64,000 nucleotides of DNA, from positions 186,001 to 250,000 of the forward strand of contig NZ_JACIJE010000005.1 in NCBI RefSeq assembly GCF_014199195.1, read 5' to 3'. Numbering within the stretch: position 1 is the first letter of the stretch; every line of letters begins with the position of its first letter. Of this stretch, positions 30,936 through 40,191 are shown one piece after another. The notes under the pieces are model-generated. The model saw only the letters and a program-made list of their open reading frames with translations, was not told the DNA's origin and ran no database searches. The position numbers and the translations under genes were made by a program. Source of the DNA: Neoroseomonas alkaliterrae. Its GTDB lineage: Bacteria; Pseudomonadota; Alphaproteobacteria; Acetobacterales; Acetobacteraceae.

Positions 30936-33335
30936 ATGAGAAAGGTCTTGCGCTGGACGGGCCGGATCCTGGCCGGGCTTGCCGGCATCGTGCTGCTCGC
31001 CGCCGGCGGGCTGCTCGGCGCCGCCTGGTGGACGCTGCCCGCGCGGGAGGCGAGCCTGCCGCTGCCCGGCCTGTCCGCCCCGATCGAGGTCGCGCTCGAT
31101 GCCCACGGCATCCCGCGCATCCGCGCCGCGACCGAGGAGGATGCCTGGGCCGCGCTCGGCTGGATGCACGCGCGCGACCGGATGTTCCAGATGGAGATGA
31201 TGCGCCGCGGCGCCGCCGGGCGGCTCGCCGAGGTCACCGGCGCGGCCGCGCTGCGGGCGGACCGCTTCATGCGCCTGCTCGGCCTCGTGCCGCGCGCCGA
31301 GGCCGACCTCGCCGCCCTGCCGGCCGAGACGCGCCGTGCACTCGAGGCCTATGCCGCCGGGGTGAACGCCTGGATCGCGGCGCGCGGCCGCTTCTCCGCG
31401 CCCGAGTTCATCCTGCTCGGCGCCCCCGAGCCCTGGCGCCCGGCGGACAGCCTGCTCTGGGGCAAGGTGATGGGTCTCTGGCTGTCGGGGAACTGGCGCA
31501 CAGAACTGGAGCGCGCCCGCGTCGCCGCCGCCCTCGGGCCCGAGCGCCTCGCCGATCTCTGGCCCGAGGACCGCTCGCCCGGCCGCCCGGACGAGCCCTG
31601 GCGCATGGCCGAGGCACCCGCCGATGCCGGCCGCCTCGCCGGCCCGGCCCTCGGCGGGCTGGATGGGCTGATCGCCGCGCTGCCGGTCTTCCCCGCCGAT
31701 GCGCCGCTGCCCGCGATCGCCTCCAATGCCTGGGCGGTGGCGGCGGAGCGGTCGGCCACCGGCGCGCCGCTGCTCGCGGCGGACCCGCATCTCGGCTATT
31801 CGGCGCCGATCCTGTGGTATCTCGCGCGCATCGAACTGCCCGGCGGAAGGGTGCTCGCGGGCGCGACCGCGCCGGGCGTGCCCGGCATCGTCATCGGCCG
31901 CAACGAGCGCATCGCCTGGGGCTTCACCACCACCCATTCCGACACCCAGGACGTGTTCATCGAGCGGCTCGACGGCCCCGGCCACTACCGCACGCCCGAA
32001 GGCCGCCTGCCCTTCCGCGAGCGGGAGGAGGTGATCCGCGTCCGCTGGGGCAGCCCGGTGACGATGCGCGTGCGCGAGACGCATCGCGGCCCGGTCGTCT
32101 CCGACCTCGACGCGCCGGAGGGAAGACCCGACGGCACGGTCGTCACCGTCGCCATGGCCAACCTCGCGCCGGGGGATACCGCCGCGGCAGGGCTGATGGC
32201 GCTGAACGCCGCGCGCGGCATCGCCGATGCGCGCGCCGCCGCGCGGCTGATCACGAGCCCCGCGCAGAACCTCATGGTCGCGGATGCCGAGGGCGCGATC
32301 GCGATGTTCCTCACCGGCCGCATGCCGCGCCGCCGCGGCCATGACGGCGCCATGCCCGCGCCGGGCTGGGACGGCAGCGCGGCCTGGGACGGCTTCCTCG
32401 CTTTCGAGGAGATGCCCCATGCGGCGAACCCGGCGAGCGGCGTGCTCGCCAATGCCAACAACCGCGTCGCGCCGCCCGGCGCCGAGCCCTTCCTCGGGCG
32501 CGACTGGTACGGGGACTGGCGGTTCCGGCGCATCGGCGACCTGCTCGCCGCCGCCCCGCGCGCCACGGCGGAGGATTTCGCCGCCATCCAGGCCGACCGC
32601 CTCTCGCTCTTCGCGCGCGAGGTGCTGCCCGTGCTGCTCGCCGCCCCGCGGCCCACAAGCGGCGGCGCCGCGGCGCAGGCGCTGCTCGCCGGCTGGCAGG
32701 GCGAGATGACCGGGGACCGCCCGCAGCCGGTGATCTTCCACGCCACCCTCGGCCGCTTCGGCCGCGCGCTGATCGAGCGCGCCGGCCTGCCCGGCGAGGC
32801 CTGGCGCCCCGGCCCCGAGTTCCTGCGCCATGTCCTGCTCTCACCCGAGGCCGGGGCGCGCTGGTGCGGCGAGCAGGGCTGCGGCCCGCTCCTCTCGGCC
32901 TCCTTCGACCGCGCCGTGGCCGACCTCGCCCCGGTGCACGGACCCGACCCGGCCCGCTGGCGCTGGGAGGCGGCGCATCCGGCGCGGTTCGAGCACGCGG
33001 TGCTGCGCTTCATCCCCGGCCTCGGCGCGCTGACGCGCATCGCGACGCCGAGCGCGGGCGACGGCGAGACGGTCAACCGCGCCGGCTTCCGCGCCGAATC
33101 CGGCGGCGTCTTCGGCAATGTGCATGGCGCAGGCTTCCGGGGCGTCTTCGACCTCGCCCATCCCGACGGGGCGCTGGCGGTGATCGCCACCGGCCAGTCC
33201 GGCCATCCGATGAGCCGCCACTGGGCGGACATGCTGCCGCTGTGGCGGGACGGCGCGATGCTGCGCCTCGGCCCCCTCGAGGGCGCGCCGGGCGGGCGCC
33301 TGCGCCTGCTGCCCGCCGCCGTCGCGGGTGGTTGA
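30936..33335 (+). CDS. Penicillin acylase family protein (Ntn hydrolase)
   Basis: This 799-residue precursor begins with a signal-anchor (WTGRILAGLAGIVLLAAGGLLGAAWW, about residues 8-33) and a typical alpha-subunit region with ARDRMFQMEMMRRGAAGRLAE. The expected autocleavage site and N-terminal nucleophile is Ser263 in AIASNAWAVA. PHLGYSAPILWYLARIELPG and a DTQDVF segment in the beta subunit match the family. These enzymes are periplasmic or envelope-bound amidohydrolases for acylated amino acids, acyl-homoserine lactones or lipids; the natural substrate is not evident. Bpt follows 37 bases later on the same strand. Confidence 0.9.
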   Translation: MRKVLRWTGRILAGLAGIVLLAAGGLLGAAWWTLPAREASLPLPGLSAPIEVALDAHGIPRIRAATEEDAWAALGWMHARDRMFQMEMMRRGAAGRLAEVTGAAALRADRFMRLLGLVPRAEADLAALPAETRRALEAYAAGVNAWIAARGRFSAPEFILLGAPEPWRPADSLLWGKVMGLWLSGNWRTELERARVAAALGPERLADLWPEDRSPGRPDEPWRMAEAPADAGRLAGPALGGLDGLIAALPVFPADAPLPAIASNAWAVAAERSATGAPLLAADPHLGYSAPILWYLARIELPGGRVLAGATAPGVPGIVIGRNERIAWGFTTTHSDTQDVFIERLDGPGHYRTPEGRLPFREREEVIRVRWGSPVTMRVRETHRGPVVSDLDAPEGRPDGTVVTVAMANLAPGDTAAAGLMALNAARGIADARAAARLITSPAQNLMVADAEGAIAMFLTGRMPRRRGHDGAMPAPGWDGSAAWDGFLAFEEMPHAANPASGVLANANNRVAPPGAEPFLGRDWYGDWRFRRIGDLLAAAPRATAEDFAAIQADRLSLFAREVLPVLLAAPRPTSGGAAAQALLAGWQGEMTGDRPQPVIFHATLGRFGRALIERAGLPGEAWRPGPEFLRHVLLSPEAGARWCGEQGCGPLLSASFDRAVADLAPVHGPDPARWRWEAAHPARFEHAVLRFIPGLGALTRIATPSAGDGETVNRAGFRAESGGVFGNVHGAGFRGVFDLAHPDGALAVIATGQSGHPMSRHWADMLPLWRDGAMLRLGPLEGAPGGRLRLLPAAVAGG

Positions 33336-33372
33336 TTCCCGGCGCGCGCCCCCCGACACTGGCACCGAAGCG

Positions 33373-34140
33373 ATGCTCCAGCGTTCCGCCCGACGACCGC
33401 AGTTCTTCTACACGACCGCGCCGCTGCCGTGCCCCTATCTGGCCGGCCGGACGGAACGCAAGGTCGTGACCGAACTGACCGGCGCGGATGCCGAGGCGCT
33501 GCACGACCGCCTCTCCCGCGCCGGCTTCCGCCGCAGCCACAACATCGCCTATTCGCCGGTCTGCCCCGGCTGCCAGGCCTGCATCCCGATCCGCATCGTC
33601 GCCTCAGCCTTCGAGCCCGACCGCACGCAGCGCCGCGTCGCCCGCGCCAATGCCGACCTGAGCGCGGCCGAGATGCCCGCGCGCGCCACCGCCGAGCAAT
33701 TCGCCCTGTTCCACCGCTATCAGAAGGCGCGCCACGCCGATGGCGACATGGCGGCGATGGGCTTCTACGACTACCGCGCGATGATCGAGGACACGCCGAT
33801 CACCTCGAGCGTGGTCGAGCTGCGCGACCGCAGCGACCGCCTGCTCGGCGCCTGCCTGACGGACCGCCTCGCCGACGGGCTTTCGGCGGTCTATTCCTTC
33901 TACGAGCCGGCGGAGGAGCGGCGCTCCCTCGGCACCTTCACCGTGCTCTGGCTGGTCGGGCGGGCGCGCGAGCTCGGGCTGCCCTACGTCTATCTCGGCT
34001 ACTGGGTACCGGAGAGCCGCAAGATGGCCTACAAGGCGCGCTTCCGGCCGAGCGAGGTGCTCACGGGCGGTGCGTGGCGCGTGCTCGAGGACGGCGCCGC
34101 CGCACCGGCCCCGGCCGAGATGGCCACGCTCGGCGGCTGA
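33373..34140 (+). CDS. bpt: Aspartate/glutamate leucyltransferase (N-end rule)
   Basis: This 255-residue protein of the arginyl/leucyl-transferase family has CPYLAGRTER at residues 20-29 and the cysteine cluster CPGCQACIPIR near 74-84, both conserved in the ATE N-terminal domain. LGYWVPESRKMAYKARF lies in the C-domain. Family knowledge: bacterial Bpt transfers Leu from Leu-tRNA to proteins starting with Asp or Glu, marking them for ClpS-ClpAP. The ATG before LQRSARRPQFF fits the family start. It is translated in the same direction as the penicillin acylase, which is not known to be functionally linked. Confidence 0.92.
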   Translation: MLQRSARRPQFFYTTAPLPCPYLAGRTERKVVTELTGADAEALHDRLSRAGFRRSHNIAYSPVCPGCQACIPIRIVASAFEPDRTQRRVARANADLSAAEMPARATAEQFALFHRYQKARHADGDMAAMGFYDYRAMIEDTPITSSVVELRDRSDRLLGACLTDRLADGLSAVYSFYEPAEERRSLGTFTVLWLVGRARELGLPYVYLGYWVPESRKMAYKARFRPSEVLTGGAWRVLEDGAAAPAPAEMATLGG

Positions 34141-34343
34141 GCCCCCGCCCGACCAGGCCCTTCCAAAACGGATCGGTGCCGGCGGGGCAGAGTGTAGGCT
34201 CCCGTTACATGTCGGGCGTGGACCGCGGCGAAGCGCGGCACAAGCATCTCGAATTGCTCGGGATATTTCTCAGGCACGGTTTTTGCTTCAATCGAAGTGC
34301 CGGGTCACACCGCGCCGCCCAGGCGCCTCAGGAGCTGCACTCC

Positions 34344-35084
34344 GTGCGAACGAGCACCCCCATCCTCGCCGCCGCGGCCCTTCTGGTCGCCGGCTTCGCC
34401 CAGGCCGCGCCCGTCACCTTCTCGGGCATCGACACCAACGGCAGCAACACCGTGCCGCTCGCCGCCACGCCGAACTCGGACGCGGCGCGCAACGCCTTCT
34501 TCGCGAATCTCGTCGGCGTTGGCACGGAAACCTTCGAGACGCGCTCCGGCTCGAGCCCGCTCGCCATCGACTTCGGCGCGGCCGGCACCGCGACGATCAC
34601 GGGGCCGGGATATGTCGCCTCGGTCGCGCCGGGCTCGACCAACGGCGTCGGCCGCTACAGCGTGCCCTCCGCCTCCTCCTCGCGCTACTGGGAGGCCTCG
34701 GCCGGCACGGGCGGCATCGTCGTGACCTTCAGCAACCCGATCGCCGCCTTCGGCTTCTACGGCATCGACATCGGGGACTTCCAGGGCACGGTCACGCTGC
34801 AACTGACCGACACGGCCAACAACATCACGCTGCTGAGCGTCCCGACCGCCTCGGGCAACGCCGCCAACGGCTCGGTCCTGTATTTCGGCTTCTACGACAC
34901 GACGACGCAGTACACGAGCGTCGCCTTCCTCACCACCGGCGGCACCGGCGACGTCTTCGGCTTCGACAATTTCAGCATCGGCTCCATCGAGCAGGTCGTG
35001 CCGGTGCCCGCGCCGATGTCGCTCGCGCTGCTGGGGCTCGGCCTTGCCGGGCTCGGCATCGTGCGGCGCGGCAGGGCGGCCTAG
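34344..35084 (+). CDS. PEP-CTERM-like exported protein
   Basis: This 246-residue secreted protein begins with GTG preceded by AGGAG. A signal peptide (TPILAAAALLVAGFAQA, about residues 5-21) is followed by a Thr/Ser/Gly-rich beta domain with conserved FSGIDTNGSN and GFDNFSIGSI. The C-terminus (219-246) has the layout of a PEP-CTERM sorting signal: VPVPAPM, a hydrophobic LALLGLGLAGLGIV and a basic RRGRAA end. The motif is a VPAPM variant of VPEP. Such tails are processed by exosortase, which is not in this window. The gene is monocistronic, with its own terminator. Confidence 0.85.
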   Translation: MRTSTPILAAAALLVAGFAQAAPVTFSGIDTNGSNTVPLAATPNSDAARNAFFANLVGVGTETFETRSGSSPLAIDFGAAGTATITGPGYVASVAPGSTNGVGRYSVPSASSSRYWEASAGTGGIVVTFSNPIAAFGFYGIDIGDFQGTVTLQLTDTANNITLLSVPTASGNAANGSVLYFGFYDTTTQYTSVAFLTTGGTGDVFGFDNFSIGSIEQVVPVPAPMSLALLGLGLAGLGIVRRGRAA

Positions 35085-35114
35085 CCGCCAAGCCCGGCGA
35101 CGCGCCTTCGCTTG

Positions 35115-35143
35115 CGGCCGGCGGGGCGTCCCGCCGGCCGTTT
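35115..35143 (+). terminator. Rho-independent terminator after the PEP-CTERM-like gene
   Basis: An 11-bp perfect stem CGGCCGGCGGG / CCCGCCGGCCG with loop GCGT ends at TTT followed by CCG. It lies 30 bases after the stop codon. The short T-run makes it a moderate intrinsic terminator; it may also serve the converging GMC oxidoreductase gene. Confidence 0.65.
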
Positions 35144-35172
35144 CCGTTGCGGCGGCGGGCGGATCGCCGCCG

Positions 35173-36780
35173 TCAGCGCGCGCCGCGGATCATCTCCGCC
35201 CCGCGCTCGGCCAGCATCAGCACCGCCGGGTGGATGTTCGAGGACGGCACGAGCGGGAAGACGGACGCATCCGCGACGCGCAGCCCGCGCACCCCGCGCA
35301 CGCGCAGTTCCGGGTCCACCACCGCGCGCTCGTCGCTGCCCATCCGGTTCGTGCCGCAGGGGTGATAGACGGTCACGCCCGCCTCGCGGATGTAGTCGAG
35401 CATCGCGTCATCCCCCTCCGTCGCGGGGCCCGGAGACTGTTCCTGCTCGATGAGGTCGGCAAAGGGTGCCGTGGCCGCGATGCGCCGGCCGAGTTTCGCG
35501 CTCTCGAGCATGATGCGGATGTCGGAGGCGGCGGAGAGGTAGTTCGCGCGGATCACCGGCTTGATCTCGGCCGAGGGCGCGCGCAGCGTCAGCTCGCCCC
35601 GGCTGTCGGGGCGGCAGACGCAGAAGTTGAAGGTGAAGCCGGGATGCTTCGCGAGCCGGCTCGCCGAGGTTCCCTGGTCGCCGAGGCTGAAGTTCACGAA
35701 CTGGAACTGCACCTCGGGCTCCTCCGAGCCGGGCAGCACGCGGGCGAAGAGGCTCGCCTCCGAGGCGCCAACCGCCATCTGGTTGCGCCCGCGCATGAGC
35801 CAGGACAGGCCGAGCCCCGCCGCGCGCAGCGGGTTCGCCATGATCTCGTTCAGCGTCCCGCAGGGCTTCGTCCTGAACGCGAAGCGCACCATGAAATGGT
35901 CCTGCAGGTTCCGCCCCACCTCCGGCGCATGGTGCGTGACCGGAATCCCCATGGCCTGCAGCGCCGCGCCGTCGCCGATGCCCGAGAGCATCAGCAGCTT
36001 CGGGCTCTCGATCGCGCCGGCGCAGAGGATGACCTCCCGCCGCGCCCGCCAGGTCTCCTCGCCCTCGGGGCCACGCACCATCACGCCCGCCGCGCGGCCA
36101 TCCTCGATCAGGATGCGCAGCGCGAGGCGCTCGGTGCGCACGGCGAGGTTCGGCCGGTGCAGGGCGGGCTTGAGGTAGGCCGTCGCCGGGCTCCAGCGCC
36201 AGCCGCGATGCACGTTGAGCTGGTTGGGCGCGACACCCTCGAACCAGGCGGCGTTGTTGTCCGGGTTGCGCGGGAAGCCGAGGCGCACGCAGGCCTCGAC
36301 GAAGGCGCGGCAGCCCGGCGAGGGCTCCGGCACCTCGCCCACCTGCACCGGGCCTTCGGTGCCGCGGTATTCGCTCGCCGGCCCGGCGAAGGTCTCGAGC
36401 TTGCGGAAGGCCGGCAGGCAATCCTCGTAGGACCAGCCGCGCGCGCCCGCTTGCGCCCAGCGGTCGTAGTCGCGCGGGGATCCGCGCAGGAAGACAAGGC
36501 CGTTGACGCTGCCCGAGCCGCCGATCACGCGCCCGCGCGGCCAGTAGATCTGCCGCCCCTTGAGCTCCGGCTCGGCCTCGGTGCTGTAGTTCCAGTCGAA
36601 CTTCCGGGTCACGTAGAGCCGCGCGAAGCCCATCGGGATGTGGATCCAGGCGTTGCGGTCCCAGGGCCCGGCCTCGAGCAGCGCGACCTGCGCGAGAGGA
36701 TCCTCCGACAGCCGCGCCGCCATGACGCAGCCGGCGGAGCCGCCGCCGACGACCACGTAATCCGCCTCGAATGCCGCCAC
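35173..36780 (-). CDS. GMC family oxidoreductase (choline dehydrogenase-like)
   Basis: This 535-residue FAD enzyme has the dinucleotide-binding VVGGGSAGCVMAARL near residues 9-23 and GMC signature 1 PRGRVIGGSGSVNGLVFLRG near 75-95. Signature 2 is GAIESPKLLMLSGIGD, and the active-site His is in YHPCGTNRMGSD and SSNIHPAV near the end. It oxidises primary alcohols such as choline or aliphatic and aryl alcohols; the substrate is unknown. GTG was chosen as start because it is next to the FAD motif with AGGGG upstream; ATG codons farther upstream would add a non-family leader. It is divergent from a MetE-like gene. Confidence 0.88.
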   Translation of the reverse strand: MAAFEADYVVVGGGSAGCVMAARLSEDPLAQVALLEAGPWDRNAWIHIPMGFARLYVTRKFDWNYSTEAEPELKGRQIYWPRGRVIGGSGSVNGLVFLRGSPRDYDRWAQAGARGWSYEDCLPAFRKLETFAGPASEYRGTEGPVQVGEVPEPSPGCRAFVEACVRLGFPRNPDNNAAWFEGVAPNQLNVHRGWRWSPATAYLKPALHRPNLAVRTERLALRILIEDGRAAGVMVRGPEGEETWRARREVILCAGAIESPKLLMLSGIGDGAALQAMGIPVTHHAPEVGRNLQDHFMVRFAFRTKPCGTLNEIMANPLRAAGLGLSWLMRGRNQMAVGASEASLFARVLPGSEEPEVQFQFVNFSLGDQGTSASRLAKHPGFTFNFCVCRPDSRGELTLRAPSAEIKPVIRANYLSAASDIRIMLESAKLGRRIAATAPFADLIEQEQSPGPATEGDDAMLDYIREAGVTVYHPCGTNRMGSDERAVVDPELRVRGVRGLRVADASVFPLVPSSNIHPAVLMLAERGAEMIRGAR

Positions 36781-36906
36781 GTTTCCATCCCCTGCCCAGC
36801 GCGGCGGCGATGTTCGCACCGCGCCGGCGGCGGCGGAAGGCCCCCGCCGGCGGCGGCCTTACCGCGCGGCGCGCGCACGGCTAGCGTGGCGCGCGGAGGA
36901 CCCGCC

Positions 36907-37947
36907 ATGACCAACACGATCCTGCCGACCTCGCTTGTCGGCTCCTACCCGCAGCCGGACTGGCTGATCGACCGGCAGAGGCTCGCCGGCCGCTTCCCGC
37001 CGCGCGTGCGGGCGCGGGAGTTGTGGCGCGTCGCCCCCGAGCATCTCGAACAGGCGCAGGACGACGCGACGCTGCTCGCGATCCGCGCGCAGGAACGCGC
37101 GGGGCTCGACATCATCACCGACGGCGAGATGCGGCGCGAGAGCTACTCCAACCGCTTCGCCACCGCGCTCGAGGGCGTGGACATCGACAACCCGGGCACC
37201 GCGCTCGACCGCAGCGGGCATCCGAACCCGGTGCCGCGCGTGGTCGGGCGCATCCGCCGCCGCCATCCGGTCGAGACGCGCGACGTGGCCTTCCTGCGCG
37301 CCAACACCGACCGGATGATCAAGATCACCGTGCCCGGCCCCTTCACCATGGCCCAGCAGGCGCAGAACGACTTCTACGCCGACGAGGCCGAGATGGCGAT
37401 GGACTACGCCGCAGCCGTGAACGAGGAGATCCGCGACCTCTTCGCCGCCGGCGCCGACATCGTGCAGATCGACGAGCCCTACATGCAGGCGCGGCCCGAG
37501 AAGGCGCGGCAATACGGCCTCGATGCGGTGAACCGCGCGCTCGAGGGCATCACCGGCACCACCGCGCTGCATATCTGCTTCGGCTATGCCGCCATCATCC
37601 ATGCGCGGCCGACGGGCTATTCCTTCCTGCCGGAACTCTGCAACTGCCGGGTGAAGCAGATCTCGATCGAGACGGCGCAGTCCGATCTCGACACCAGCGT
37701 GCTGGGGCAATTGCCGGACCAGACCATCATCCTCGGCGTGATCGACCTCGCGGACATGAATGTCGAAAGCCCGGAGACGGTCGCCGCGCGCATCCGCCGC
37801 GCGCTGCCGCATGTGGACCCGCGGCGCGTCATCGTCGCGCCCGACTGCGGCATGAAGTACCTCCCGCGCGCGGTCGCGGACGGCAAGATGCGCGCCATGG
37901 TGGAAGGCGCGGCCATCGTGCGGCGCGAGATCGCGGGGGCCGCGTGA
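36907..37947 (+). CDS. Cobalamin-independent methionine-synthase-like protein (MetE C-terminal barrel only)
   Basis: This 346-residue protein has only the catalytic TIM barrel of MetE. Zinc ligands are seen as His222 and Cys224 in LHICFGY and Cys314 in APDCGMKYL. Classical MetE is about 760 residues with a second N-terminal barrel, so this is a core-type enzyme. Proteins of this short class may transfer methyl groups from substrates other than methyltetrahydrofolate polyglutamate, for example in aromatic O-demethylation or methylated-thiol metabolism. GGAGGA precedes the ATG. Its stop is coupled by TGATG to an amidohydrolase gene and then hmgA, a context of aromatic degradation. Confidence 0.85.
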   Translation: MTNTILPTSLVGSYPQPDWLIDRQRLAGRFPPRVRARELWRVAPEHLEQAQDDATLLAIRAQERAGLDIITDGEMRRESYSNRFATALEGVDIDNPGTALDRSGHPNPVPRVVGRIRRRHPVETRDVAFLRANTDRMIKITVPGPFTMAQQAQNDFYADEAEMAMDYAAAVNEEIRDLFAAGADIVQIDEPYMQARPEKARQYGLDAVNRALEGITGTTALHICFGYAAIIHARPTGYSFLPELCNCRVKQISIETAQSDLDTSVLGQLPDQTIILGVIDLADMNVESPETVAARIRRALPHVDPRRVIVAPDCGMKYLPRAVADGKMRAMVEGAAIVRREIAGAA

Positions 37948-38804
37948 TGCGCCCCTGCCTGCCGCCGCTCGATGCCGTGCCGAAGCCTTCCTGGGTGGCG
38001 CCGCCGCTCTCCTGCGACTGCCATTTCCACATCTTCGGCCCCTATGACCGCTTCCCCCTCGATCCCGGGCGGCACTACGACCCGCCGGCGGCGCTGATCC
38101 CGGCCTATCTCCGCGTTGCCGAGGCGCTCGGCATCCAGCGCATGGTGATCGTCCAGCCCTCGGTCTATGGCACGGACAATGCGTGCTCGCTCGATGCGGC
38201 GGCGCGCTTCGGGCTCGATCGCGCGCGCGTGGTCGCGGTGGTGGACGAGGGCCTCGACGATGCCGCGCTGCGCGCGCTGCACACGCGCGGGGTGCGCGGC
38301 GTGCGCTTCAACGCCGTGAGCGGCAACGGCACGCCGCTCGACCAACTCGAGGCGCTGGCGCGGCGGATCGCGCCGCTCGGATGGCATCTGCAGCTCTATG
38401 CCGAGGGGCACCAGTTGCCGGACCTCGCGCCGCGCCTCGCCTCCCTGCCGGTCGAGGTGGTGGTGGACCACATGGGCGGCGTGCGCACCGCGGACGGGCT
38501 GAACGCGCCGGCCTTCCAGGCGCTGCTGCGGCTGGTGGGCGAGGGGCGCGCCTGGGTGAAGCTGTGCGGCTACCGCATCTCCTCCGCCGGTCCGCCCTTC
38601 CACGATGTCGCGCCCTTCGCCCGCGCGCTGCTGGACGCGGCCCCGGATCGCTGCGTGTGGGGGACGGACTGGCCGCACCCCTCGCTGTCGGCCTGGATGC
38701 CCGATGACGGCGTGCTGCTCGACCGGCTGGGCGAATGGGCGCCCTCGGCGGCCGAGCGCCGCCGGGTGCTGGTGGACAACCCGGCGCGGCTCTACGGGTT
38801 CTGA
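37947..38804 (+). CDS. Amidohydrolase family protein, 2-pyrone-4,6-dicarboxylate lactonase (LigI)-like
   Basis: This 285-residue TIM-barrel hydrolase has the metal-binding CDCHFHIFG with His26 and His28, VVVDHMGG in the middle, and [12 protein letters not shown] with the catalytic Asp near the C-terminus. The opening ([26 protein letters not shown] split around residue 20) closely fits the LigI-like group that hydrolyses lactones of aromatic-ring fission products. The exact substrate is unproven. It is co-translated with the MetE-like gene and sits 64 bases before hmgA. Confidence 0.87.
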   Translation: MRPCLPPLDAVPKPSWVAPPLSCDCHFHIFGPYDRFPLDPGRHYDPPAALIPAYLRVAEALGIQRMVIVQPSVYGTDNACSLDAAARFGLDRARVVAVVDEGLDDAALRALHTRGVRGVRFNAVSGNGTPLDQLEALARRIAPLGWHLQLYAEGHQLPDLAPRLASLPVEVVVDHMGGVRTADGLNAPAFQALLRLVGEGRAWVKLCGYRISSAGPPFHDVAPFARALLDAAPDRCVWGTDWPHPSLSAWMPDDGVLLDRLGEWAPSAAERRRVLVDNPARLYGF

Positions 38805-38868
38805 CGCGGCATTGGAGATCGGCCGCGCACCGCCCACATACCGGGCCGCGTGCAGGGGAGGACGGGAT

Positions 38869-40182
38869 ATGACCACGCTGACCCCCGGCTACATGTCGGG
38901 CTTCGGCAACGGCTTCGAGACGGAGGCGCTTCCGGGCGCGCTGCCGGTCGGGCGCAACTCGCCGCAGAAATGCGCCTACGGCCTCTATGCCGAGCAGCTC
39001 AGCGGCTCGCCCTTCACCGCGCCGCGCGCGACGAATGAGCGCTCCTGGCTCTACCGCATCCGCCCGACCGTGGCGCATTGGGGCCGCTTCCGCCGCGCCG
39101 ATGCGCGCGCCTGGCGCAGCGCGCCCTGTGCCGAGGCCGAGCTGCCGCCCGCGCCGCTGCGCTGGGACCCGATCCCTTTCCCGGAAGGTGCGGCGCTCTC
39201 GCTCATCGAGGGGATGCATACCATCACCACCGCGGGCGATGCCGCCACGCTCTCGGGCATTGCCGCGCATGTCTATCTCGCGACGCGCCCGATGACCGAC
39301 GAATATTTCTACAACGCCGACGGCGAGATGCTGTTCGTCCCGCAGCAGGGCGCGCTGCGCCTCCTCACCGAGTTCGGCGTGATCGACGCCACGCCGGGCG
39401 AGATCGCGCTGATCCCGCGCGGCGTGAAGTTCCGCGCCGAACTGCCGGAGGGGCGCGCGCGCGGCTATGTCTGCGAGAACTACGGCGGCGCCTTCACCCT
39501 GCCGGAGCGCGGCCCGATCGGGGCGAACTGCCTCGCCAATCCGCGCGACTTCCTCACCCCCGTCGCCGCCTATGAGGATCGCGAAGGCCCCGCCCTGCTC
39601 ACGGTGAAATGGGGCGGCGCGCTCTGGAGCGCGGAGATCGGCCATTCGCCGCTCGATGTCGTCGCCTGGCACGGCAACTACGCGCCCTGCAAATACGACC
39701 TGCGGCGCTTCTCGCCCGTGGGGCCGATCCTCTTCGACCACGCGGACCCCTCCATCTTCACCGTCCTGACCGCGCCCTCCGAGACGCCGGGCACCGCGAA
39801 CGTGGATTTCGTGATCTTCCCCGAACGCTGGATGGTGGCCGAGAACACCTTCCGCCCGCCCTGGTACCACATGAACTGCATGAGCGAGTTCATGGGCCTG
39901 ATCCACGGCGTCTACGACGCCAAGACCGGCGGCGGCTTCACGCCCGGCGGCTTCTCGCTGCACAACACCATGCTGCCGCACGGCCCCGACGCCGACGCCT
40001 TCGAGGCGGCGAGCAACGCGGAGCTGAAGCCGCACAAGCTCGAAGGCACCCTCGCCTTCATGTTCGAGACGCGCTTCCCCCAGCGCGTGACGGCCTATGC
40101 CGCCGGGCTGCCGCAACTGCAGGCGGACTACCCGGCCTACGGCCTCGCGCTGCGCCGGCATTTCCGGCCCGATCGCCCGTGA
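38869..40182 (+). CDS. hmgA: Homogentisate 1,2-dioxygenase
   Basis: This 437-residue non-haem iron enzyme begins [19 protein letters not shown] as in bacterial HmgA and has the iron-ligand region with [15 protein letters not shown] near residue 365 and [15 protein letters not shown] near 340. It opens the ring of homogentisate to maleylacetoacetate in phenylalanine and tyrosine breakdown. GGGGAGGACGGG lies before the ATG. The genes for the next steps (maiA, fahA) are not in the window. It is transcribed with the LigI-like and MetE-like genes. Confidence 0.95.
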   Translation: MTTLTPGYMSGFGNGFETEALPGALPVGRNSPQKCAYGLYAEQLSGSPFTAPRATNERSWLYRIRPTVAHWGRFRRADARAWRSAPCAEAELPPAPLRWDPIPFPEGAALSLIEGMHTITTAGDAATLSGIAAHVYLATRPMTDEYFYNADGEMLFVPQQGALRLLTEFGVIDATPGEIALIPRGVKFRAELPEGRARGYVCENYGGAFTLPERGPIGANCLANPRDFLTPVAAYEDREGPALLTVKWGGALWSAEIGHSPLDVVAWHGNYAPCKYDLRRFSPVGPILFDHADPSIFTVLTAPSETPGTANVDFVIFPERWMVAENTFRPPWYHMNCMSEFMGLIHGVYDAKTGGGFTPGGFSLHNTMLPHGPDADAFEAASNAELKPHKLEGTLAFMFETRFPQRVTAYAAGLPQLQADYPAYGLALRRHFRPDRP

Positions 40183-40191
40183 GGGCGCGGA

